DNA of 11,764 bases from Streptomyces sp. NRRL S-87 (GTDB lineage: Bacteria; Actinomycetota; Actinomycetes; Streptomycetales; Streptomycetaceae): NCBI RefSeq assembly GCF_000719335.1, contig NZ_JOGB01000102.1, positions 1-11,764 on the forward strand. Reading direction: 5' to 3'. This document shows, piece by piece, positions 6,816-11,764 of this stretch (within the stretch, counting starts at the first letter, position 1; every line of letters begins with the position of its first letter). The position numbers and the translations under genes were made by a program. The notes under the pieces were generated by a model. That model did not search any database. It was not told where the DNA came from and was given only the letters and a program-made list of their open reading frames with translations.

Positions 6816-6836
6816 GGGGTGGTGGGTGGGGGTGGG
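6816..6836 (+). other. Potential G-quadruplex just upstream of the LeuB-like start
   Basis: G-runs at 6816-6819, 6824-6826, 6828-6832 and 6834-6836 with loops TGGT, T and T fit a three-tetrad quadruplex with very short loops. They are on the template strand, beginning about 19 nt upstream of the LeuB-like ATG. The corresponding transcript segment is C-rich and nearly G-free. Confidence 0.5.
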
Positions 6837-6912
6837 TGGTCGGTCGGCCGTGGGGCGGCGGTGCGGCCGCTGCCGGGGGTGTGGCCGTGGTGCCGGGGTG
6901 TCCCGGCGCCGG

Positions 6913-8100
6913 TCACGGCAGCAGGCGCCGGCGGGCGTCCGCCAGGACCTGCGGGGAGCGGTTGAAGGCCACGCGGACGTAGTGGCGGCCGCGCTCCTCG
7001 TCGGCGAAGAAGGGGGTGCCGGGCGCGAGGAGCACGGCGGACTCCTCCAGCACGCGCCGTACGTACGTCCGGCAGTCCTCGTCCGTGGCGCCGCGGATGT
7101 CGGCCAGGATGAAGCAGCCACCCCGGGGCGTCCGGAAGGTCAGCCCCATCCCGGAGAGGATGTCGGCCGCCTCGTCGCGTGCCCGGGCCAGTTCCTTGGC
7201 GGCCGTGAGGGACCCGGCGTCGAAGAGGTCCGTGAGGCCGGCCGCCAGCTGGAGCGGGGCCGCGGCCCCGTTGGTGGTGATCTCGTGGACCCGACGGAAG
7301 ACGGCGGTCAGTTCGGGGCGGGCCCGCAGGAATCCGAGCCTCCAGCCGCTGATCGCGTGGCTCTTGGACAGCGAGCCCACGACGACGCTGCGGTCCCGCA
7401 GCGACGGCACGTCGGCGACCGACAGGTGCTCCCGGTCGTCGAAGACGAGGTTGGCGTACACCTCGTCGGCGATCACGGTCACGTCCCACCGCTCGCACAG
7501 CGCGGCGATCAGCTCGAAGTCCTCGGCCGTGAGGGTCTGGCCCGTCGGGTTCGCCGGGGTGTTGAGGATGATCGCCCGGGTGGTCGGACCGAAGGCGGCG
7601 GCCAGCTCGTCGGGGTCGAGCCGCCAGTCGGGGGCGTGCGGTCCCTCCGGCTCGTGCAGCCGGACGAACCGGGGCCGGGCACCGGCCAGTTCGATGGCGC
7701 CGAGGAAGTTCTCGTAGTACGGGTCGAGGACGACGACCTCGTCGCCCGGGTCGACCAGGGAGAACAGCGCCACGCACAGCGCCTCGGTGCCGCCGACGGT
7801 GATGGTCAGCTCGGTGTCCGGGTCGGCGGGGGTGGTGAAGGACTCCGCGATCCTGCGGCGGACGTCCGCGCCGCCCTGCGGGAACTCGTACTGGTTGGCC
7901 CCGCCGCGCAGGGCCCGTACGGCCTCCTCGACCAACGGCCGGGGCGTCTCGGGCGCGCCGGGCGTCCCCACGGCCAGGTCGATCGCCCCGCGCTCGCGCG
8001 CGAGCACGAACAGCTCGGCGAGGTTGCCGCGGGGGATCCGGGCGGCCCGGTCGGAGACCGCCGCCCGGCGGCCCCCGCGGGGCCCTGCCTGCGCGGTCAC
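6913..8100 (-). CDS. PLP-dependent aminotransferase, fold type I, class I/II
   Basis: A 395-residue cytoplasmic aminotransferase, expected to aminate the elongated 2-oxo acid to its L-amino acid for the NRPS. Fold-type I landmarks: AVGTPGAPE (about 43), GGTEAL (103) for cofactor phosphate, Asn184 in NTPANPTG, D212 and Y215 in ADEVYANL, and Schiff-base Lys246 in SLSKSHAISGWRLGF with R254 for phosphate. Substrate-carboxylate Arg is probably in the C-terminal HYVRVAFNR. The overall pattern is like aspartate/kynurenine-type aminotransferases and not the branched-chain (IlvE) fold, although the presumed substrate is a leucine-pathway-like keto acid. The GTG start at 8100 overlaps the LeuD-like stop as GTGA, implying translational coupling; no good ribosome site of its own is seen. 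The N-terminal 15 residues are Arg/Gly-rich and poorly conserved. Role in the pathway is inferred from operon position. Confidence 0.92.
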   Translation of the reverse strand: MTAQAGPRGGRRAAVSDRAARIPRGNLAELFVLARERGAIDLAVGTPGAPETPRPLVEEAVRALRGGANQYEFPQGGADVRRRIAESFTTPADPDTELTITVGGTEALCVALFSLVDPGDEVVVLDPYYENFLGAIELAGARPRFVRLHEPEGPHAPDWRLDPDELAAAFGPTTRAIILNTPANPTGQTLTAEDFELIAALCERWDVTVIADEVYANLVFDDREHLSVADVPSLRDRSVVVGSLSKSHAISGWRLGFLRARPELTAVFRRVHEITTNGAAAPLQLAAGLTDLFDAGSLTAAKELARARDEAADILSGMGLTFRTPRGGCFILADIRGATDEDCRTYVRRVLEESAVLLAPGTPFFADEERGRHYVRVAFNRSPQVLADARRRLLP

Positions 8101-8735
8101 GAGGCCCGTCGCAGCTTCGCCGCGTCCGGGGACGAGTAGGTCCCGCGGGTGATGCTGGTCATCCAGGCCGGCCGGCCCGCTTCGTAGGCGGCGATCGCGT
8201 CGGACTTGCGCAGGGTGACGTCGATGTCGTCGAGGCCGTTGAGGAGGAGCCAGCGGGCGCGGTGGTCCGCTTCGAACTCCCAGGTCTGCCCGGCGGCGGT
8301 GACGGTCAGCTCCTGGAGATCGACGGTGATCTCGAAGGCCGGGTCGGACGCGACCAGTTCGGTCAGCTCGGCGACGACGGGAACCGGCAGGGCCACGGCC
8401 AGGAGGCCGTTCTTCAGGGCGTTGCGCAGGAAGATGTCGCCGAAGCTGGTGGCGATGACGGCGCGGAAGCCCCAGTCGCGCAGCGCCCAGACGGCGTGCT
8501 CGCGCGAGCTGCCCGTACCGAAGTTGTGGCCCGCGACCAGGACGCTGGCGCCCTGGTGCTCCGGCTGGTTGAGGACGAAGTCGTCCTCCTTGCGCCAGTG
8601 GCCGAACAGGGTGTCGGCGTAACCGGACTTGGTCAGGCGCTTGCAGAACTCGGCGGGGATGATCTGGTCGGTGTCGACGTCGTCCCGGCGCAGCGCCACG
8701 GCCGGGCCGGTGTGCGCCTTGAGCGGCTCTCTCAT
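8097..8735 (-). CDS. 3-isopropylmalate dehydratase small subunit-like (LeuD-like)
   Basis: A 212-residue swivelling-domain subunit of an aconitase-family isomerase that, with the upstream large subunit, would move the hydroxyl group of a 2-substituted malate. Characteristic segments: [15 protein letters not shown] (16-30), [12 protein letters not shown] (37-48), [17 protein letters not shown] (about 69-85) with the Ser/Arg active-site motif, [14 protein letters not shown], and [13 protein letters not shown] near the C terminus. Length is normal for LeuD. ATG 8735 overlaps the LeuC-like stop as ATGA; GGGAG lies about 11 nt upstream. Inside the conserved [19 protein letters not shown] stretch the FCKRL part, which borders the substrate loop, is where such paralogues differ most and may reflect altered specificity. 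The pairing with LeuC is firm; the actual substrate is not known. Confidence 0.94.
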   Translation of the reverse strand: MREPLKAHTGPAVALRRDDVDTDQIIPAEFCKRLTKSGYADTLFGHWRKEDDFVLNQPEHQGASVLVAGHNFGTGSSREHAVWALRDWGFRAVIATSFGDIFLRNALKNGLLAVALPVPVVAELTELVASDPAFEITVDLQELTVTAAGQTWEFEADHRARWLLLNGLDDIDVTLRKSDAIAAYEAGRPAWMTSITRGTYSSPDAAKLRRAS

Positions 8736-10156
8736 GCCTTCTCTCCCTGCGGGGTGGTCAGTTCGGTCGGTGCGGCGAGGCGGCCGGCGACGGCAGTGGC
8801 GGCGGCGACCACCGGCGAGACCAGGTGGGTGCGGGCGTGGGTGCCCTGGCGGCCCTCGTAGTTGCGGTTCGACGTGGAAGCGACGCGCTGGATGCCCTGG
8901 AGGCGGTCGGCGTTGATGCCCATGCACATGGAGCATCCGGACAGCCGCCACTGCGCGCCCGCGTCCAGGAACACCTGGTGCAGGCCCTCGGCCTCGGCCT
9001 GGGCGCGGACGGCCATCGAGCCCGGGACGACGAGCATCGTGATCGACGAGGCCACCTTGCGGCCGCGCAGTACGTCGGCCGCGGCGCGCAGGTCCTCGAT
9101 GCGGCCGTTCGTGCAGGAGCCGAGGAAGACCGTGTTGATCTCGATGTCGCGCATCCGGACGTGCGGCTCCAGGCCCATGTACTCCTGGGCCCGGCGGGCG
9201 GCGTCCTGCTCGGGACCGGTGCCGAAGTCCTCGGGGGCCGGGACCGCGGAGTCCAGCGGGACGGCCTGTCCGGGGTTCGTGCCCCAGGTGACGAACGGCG
9301 TGAGACCGGTGACGTCCAGCTCGACCACCCGGTCGAAGGCGGCGCCCTCGTCGGTCCGCAGGGACCGCCAGTAGGCGACGGCCTCGTCCCAGTCGGCCGC
9401 GGCGGCCGGGTCCCAGCGTTCGCGCAGGTAGGCGAGGGTCGTGTCGTCCGGGGCGATGAGGCCGGCGCGGGCTCCGGCCTCGATGCTCATGTTGCAGACC
9501 GTCATCCGCCCCTCCATGGAGAGGTTCTCGACGGCCTTGCCGCGGTACTCGATCGCGTACCCGTTGGCGCCGTTCGCGCCGATGTGCGCGATCAGGGCGA
9601 GGATCAGGTCCTTCGGCGTCACGTCCGCCGGCGGCTCGCCGACGAACTCCACCGACATGGTCCGCGGGCGCTGGAGGGCCAGGGTCTGGGTGGCGAGCAC
9701 GTGCTCGACGTCGCTGGTGCCCACGCCGAAGGCGAGGGCGCCGAACGCGCCGTGCGTGGAGGTGTGGCTGTCACCGCAGACCACGGTCATCCCGGGGCGG
9801 ACGAAGCCGAGCTCCGGGGCCACGACGTGGACGATGCCCTGCCGGTCGTCGCCCAGCGAGAACAGCTCGATGCCCTGCTCCTCGCAGTTCTCGCGGAGCC
9901 GCTCCAGCTGGGCACTGCCCATCGCGTCCTTCACGAACAGCGTGTTCGTGGGCACGTTGTGGTCTTCGAGGGCGAGGGCCAGGTCGGGGCGACGGACCCG
10001 GCGGCCGGCCAGCTGCAGACCGTCGAAGGCCTGCGGCGAGCTGGCCTCGTGGAGCAGGTGCAGGTCGATGTAGAGCAGGTCGGGCTCGCCCGGAGCCCGG
10101 TCGACGACGTGGCTCTCCCAGACCTTCTCGATCAGGTTGCGCTCGGTGGTGGCCAT
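8732..10156 (-). CDS. 3-isopropylmalate dehydratase large subunit-like (LeuC-like)
   Basis: A 474-residue [4Fe-4S] aconitase-family large subunit, full length. It carries [19 protein letters not shown] (126-144), the [14 protein letters not shown] segment that follows it, and all three cluster cysteines: Cys348 in GSCTNGR and Cys408/Cys411 in SGCSMCMG. The late block [12 protein letters not shown] (428-438) is also intact. It should catalyse dehydration and rehydration of a 2-alkylmalate to the 3-alkyl isomer together with the LeuD-like subunit. Small departures from textbook LeuC, such as INADRLQG in place of the usual NPDxL block, suggest a specialised paralogue, but the catalytic set is intact. 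ATG 10156 shares one base with the preceding TGA (TGATG), so translation is likely coupled to the LeuA-type gene. A streptomycete would normally have its primary leuCD elsewhere; that copy is not visible here. Confidence 0.94.
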   Translation of the reverse strand: MATTERNLIEKVWESHVVDRAPGEPDLLYIDLHLLHEASSPQAFDGLQLAGRRVRRPDLALALEDHNVPTNTLFVKDAMGSAQLERLRENCEEQGIELFSLGDDRQGIVHVVAPELGFVRPGMTVVCGDSHTSTHGAFGALAFGVGTSDVEHVLATQTLALQRPRTMSVEFVGEPPADVTPKDLILALIAHIGANGANGYAIEYRGKAVENLSMEGRMTVCNMSIEAGARAGLIAPDDTTLAYLRERWDPAAAADWDEAVAYWRSLRTDEGAAFDRVVELDVTGLTPFVTWGTNPGQAVPLDSAVPAPEDFGTGPEQDAARRAQEYMGLEPHVRMRDIEINTVFLGSCTNGRIEDLRAAADVLRGRKVASSITMLVVPGSMAVRAQAEAEGLHQVFLDAGAQWRLSGCSMCMGINADRLQGIQRVASTSNRNYEGRQGTHARTHLVSPVVAAATAVAGRLAAPTELTTPQGEKA

Positions 10157-11358
10157 CAGCCGGTCACCGCCATCTGGGCGGCGGGGGCGGTGGTGCGCAG
10201 CAGCCGGGCGGTGATGATCTCACGCAGGTCGCCCAGCTCGATGCACGTGCCGTCCTTGCGGCCGGCGATGTAGGTGTCGTAGATCTCGTCGAGCAGTTCG
10301 CGCTCGATGCCCAGACCCATTTGGTCGAAGAGGTTCCGGATGACGCTCCGGCCGGAATGGCGGCCGATGAGGATTCCGCGCTCACGGCCGAAGAGGTGCG
10401 GCTCCACGTATTCGTACGTCACCGGATTGCGCAGCATTCCGGCCTGGTGGATACCGGCCTGGGTGGCGAATGCGTTGTCGCCGAAAACGGCCTTGTTGCG
10501 GGGCGTCGACATTCCGATGATCCGGCTCAGGATCAGATAGGCGTCGTACAGCTTCTCGGTGCGCAGACGGCTGGTCACGCCCAGCTGCTCGCCCTTGTAG
10601 AGGAGTACCGCGGCCAGCTCCTCCAGCGGGGTGTTGCCGGCGCGCTCACCGATTCCGGCGAGGGTCGCCTGCACCTCGTCCGCGCCCGCCTCCACGCCGG
10701 CCAGCGCATTGGCGAGGGAGAGCCCGAGGTCCTGGTGGCAGTGGGTGGAGAGGATGACGTCGTCGGGGATCCAGGAACGCACCCGGGCCACCTGGGCGCC
10801 GAATTCCGAGGGGATCAGGCAGCCCGTGGTGTCGGCCAGGGCGACGGTCCGGGCGCCGGCCTCGACGCCGGCCTCGATCAGCGGGCGCAGCAGGTCGTCG
10901 GCGCCGCGACTGGCGTCCTCGATGCCCAGCGTGATGTCGGTGAAGCCCAGCTCGGTGGCGAACCGGATGCTGTCGATGATCTCGTCCAGGCCCTCGACCC
11001 GGGTGAGACCGCGCTTGTGCTCCAGGTGCACGTCGCTGCCGGTGGCCATGATCTGGACCTGGTGGTCGATGCCGCCGGCCTCGGCCGCCAGTTCGATGTC
11101 CTCGCGGACCGCCCGGTTGAGGGTGGCGACCTTGGCGGTCGTGAGCGCCTGGGCGATGAGCTTGGTCGCCTCGAAGTCGCTGGGGGAGGAGCTGGGGAAG
11201 CCGGCCTCGATGGTGTCGACGCCGGTGGCCTCGATCGCGAGGGCCAGCTCCAGCTTCTCCTCCGGGTTCATCGCGTTGCCGGGGGCCTGCTCGCCGTCGC
11301 GGAGCGTGGAGTCGAACACGCGCAGCCGACGGGCAGGGGTCGCAGAACTAGAAGTCAT
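10156..11358 (-). CDS. 2-isopropylmalate synthase-like (LeuA-type) synthase lacking the regulatory domain
   Basis: A 400-residue DRE-TIM metallolyase, predicted to condense acetyl-CoA with a 2-oxo acid as the committing step of chain elongation. Visible motifs: [12 protein letters not shown] (16-27; R20, D21), [13 protein letters not shown] (51-63), the metal-binding HCHQDLGLS (H206, H208, D210), [13 protein letters not shown] (235-247, N242) and [11 protein letters not shown] (302-312, H304). Typical LeuA proteins are over 500 residues with a C-terminal leucine-sensing domain. This one stops after the linker subdomains, so feedback inhibition by that domain cannot operate. ATG 11358 was preferred over ATG 11385 because AAGGCGG sits 4-5 nt upstream and the extra nine residues match nothing conserved. 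It is the first gene of the minus-strand operon and diverges from an NRPS gene. Alternatives are a benzylmalate synthase (homophenylalanine route) or another 2-alkylmalate synthase. Confidence 0.93.
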   Translation of the reverse strand: MTSSSATPARRLRVFDSTLRDGEQAPGNAMNPEEKLELALAIEATGVDTIEAGFPSSSPSDFEATKLIAQALTTAKVATLNRAVREDIELAAEAGGIDHQVQIMATGSDVHLEHKRGLTRVEGLDEIIDSIRFATELGFTDITLGIEDASRGADDLLRPLIEAGVEAGARTVALADTTGCLIPSEFGAQVARVRSWIPDDVILSTHCHQDLGLSLANALAGVEAGADEVQATLAGIGERAGNTPLEELAAVLLYKGEQLGVTSRLRTEKLYDAYLILSRIIGMSTPRNKAVFGDNAFATQAGIHQAGMLRNPVTYEYVEPHLFGRERGILIGRHSGRSVIRNLFDQMGLGIERELLDEIYDTYIAGRKDGTCIELGDLREIITARLLRTTAPAAQMAVTG

Positions 11359-11451
11359 GATTCCGCCTTTTCGCAAGAACGCCACCGAAAGGGCACGGGA
11401 CCAGGGGGTCGAACCGTGCGGGTAGCGGGGCCTTTTTGGCCAACGGCGGTG

Positions 11452-11482
11452 ACTTTACGCGGCTCGGAACGCGGTCCGTCAA
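11452..11482 (-). promoter_or_regulatory. Candidate sigma-70-type promoter for the leu-type operon
   Basis: On the minus strand TTGACG (11482-11477) is followed after 19 bp by TAAAGT (11457-11452). The -35 is near consensus. The spacer is 1-2 bp longer than ideal. Transcription would begin near 11445, leaving a leader of about 85-90 nt before the LeuA-type ATG at 11358. Confidence 0.45.
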
Positions 11483-11579
11483 CCCTTCTCGGCAAAATAG
11501 AGCACCGATAGTGGCCGAATGGAGGGGTCTTGGACAATGAGGTCCGAGCGCGCAACTGACATGCATCGAGCTGTGAATC

Positions 11580-11585
11580 AAGGAG
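11580..11585 (+). promoter_or_regulatory. Ribosome binding site AAGGAG for the right NRPS
   Basis: AAGGAG followed by an 8-nt spacer to ATG 11594 is a strong actinomycete ribosome site. It fixes the start of the right-hand NRPS. Confidence 0.85.
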
Positions 11586-11593
11586 TGATTTTA

Positions 11594-11764
11594 ATGGGCG
11601 ACTTCTCCTCCGAGGCACGCCTTCTTTCTCGAATGCGGCGCGCGGGAGCGGCCGGTCGGATCGGTCGCCGTGCGGAGGGCGTGCGGGAGGTTCCGTTGTC
11701 GTTCGCGCAGCAGCGTCTGTGGTTCCTGGACCAGTTGGATCCGGGGAGTGCGGAGTACGTGGTG
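11594..11764 (+). CDS. NRPS, N-terminal condensation domain (partial, runs off right edge)
   Basis: The first 57 codons of a second NRPS, transcribed away from the leu-type operon. After about 33 basic, poorly conserved residues (RMRRAGAAGRIGRRAEG) comes the C1 motif PLSFAQQRLWFLDQL of a condensation domain, then DPGSAEYVV, as in C domains that accept a peptidyl or acyl donor. With no preceding A or T domain, the protein must receive its donor from another protein, for example the stand-alone A-T protein or a partner NRPS. The start is fixed by the AAGGAG site 8 nt upstream. It is the only plus-strand gene in the window, and it confirms that the leu-type block is embedded in the cluster and not at its edge. 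Domain order beyond C1 is not visible. Confidence 0.9.
   Translation, partial: MGDFSSEARLLSRMRRAGAAGRIGRRAEGVREVPLSFAQQRLWFLDQLDPGSAEYVV

Larger units (their letters stand above)
11359..11593. promoter_or_regulatory. Bidirectional intergenic control region
   Basis: These 235 bp separate the divergent LeuA-type gene and right-hand NRPS and are visibly less GC-rich than the genes. They must hold promoters for both sides. A GGCC-TTTTT-GGCC mini-hairpin at about 11429-11441 would fall near the start of the leuA-side leader. The NRPS-side 100 bp include TTGGAC (about 11530) and several A/T-rich spots, but I could not settle on a -10 element. Confidence 0.65.

Noticed and set aside
5760..11358. 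Primary leucine biosynthesis operon
   Set aside because: Flanking NRPS and hydroxylase genes, a LeuA without regulatory domain and the aminotransferase in the same operon favour secondary metabolism; not strictly excluded without the rest of the genome.
11359..11385. Alternative LeuA-type start at ATG 11385
   Set aside because: The nine extra residues match nothing conserved, and the best ribosome site (AAGGCGG) lies inside them, ahead of ATG 11358.
8825..11511. Long plus-strand open frames opposite the LeuC-like and LeuA-like genes
   Set aside because: Both are shadows; the minus-strand frames carry complete catalytic motifs and coupled starts and stops.
11359..11581. Short minus-strand open frame that could be a leucine leader peptide (attenuator)
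   Set aside because: It runs past the LeuA-type start, has no leucine-codon cluster, and no terminator/antiterminator pair could be drawn.

Overview
The window is very GC-rich DNA with strong third-position G/C bias, GTG starts and little intergenic space. This points to an actinomycete, most likely Streptomyces. It lies inside a nonribosomal peptide synthetase (NRPS) biosynthetic gene cluster; the window cuts through an NRPS gene at each end.

Layout, right to left. From 11358 down to 1 every gene is on the minus strand. A LeuA-type synthase, LeuC-like and LeuD-like isomerase subunits and a PLP aminotransferase overlap stop-to-start (10156, 8732-8735, 8097-8100). After a 115-bp spacer comes a LeuB-like beta-decarboxylating dehydrogenase, and after another 109 bp a SyrP/clavaminate-synthase-type iron(II)/2-oxoglutarate hydroxylase. 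A 175-bp spacer full of tandem repeats and a G-run array follows. Then come a stand-alone adenylation-thiolation (A-T) protein, a type II thioesterase, an aspartyl/asparaginyl beta-hydroxylase-family enzyme, and the start of an NRPS beginning with a condensation (C) domain. A second NRPS, also starting with a C domain, diverges to the right from 11594. The region 11359-11593 is therefore a bidirectional control region.

How the parts fit (inference). The leu-type set is a complete 2-oxo-acid chain-elongation pathway: acetyl-CoA condensation, hydroxyl migration, oxidative decarboxylation, transamination. It would turn a 2-oxo acid into an amino acid one carbon longer, such as homoleucine or a relative. 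The A-T protein has a binding-pocket code read by eye as D-A-Q-D-F-G-L-V-D-K, close to known Gln/Glu-type codes. It could load Gln or Glu onto its own carrier domain, where one or both hydroxylases would act. The product would be a peptide with a chain-elongated aliphatic (or aryl) residue and a beta-hydroxylated Glu/Gln or Asp/Asn. Chlorinated cyclic hexapeptides of the longicatenamycin/ulleungmycin type have, from memory, this combination and are the best-fitting known family, but nothing in the window proves it.

Points needing a second look. The left-hand C domain appears to lack about 60 internal residues between motifs C4 and C5, and its start looks displaced by one base. The LeuA-type enzyme lacks the C-terminal feedback domain. 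Several gene junctions carry G-run arrays on the template strand, tandem repeats or repeated palindromes.
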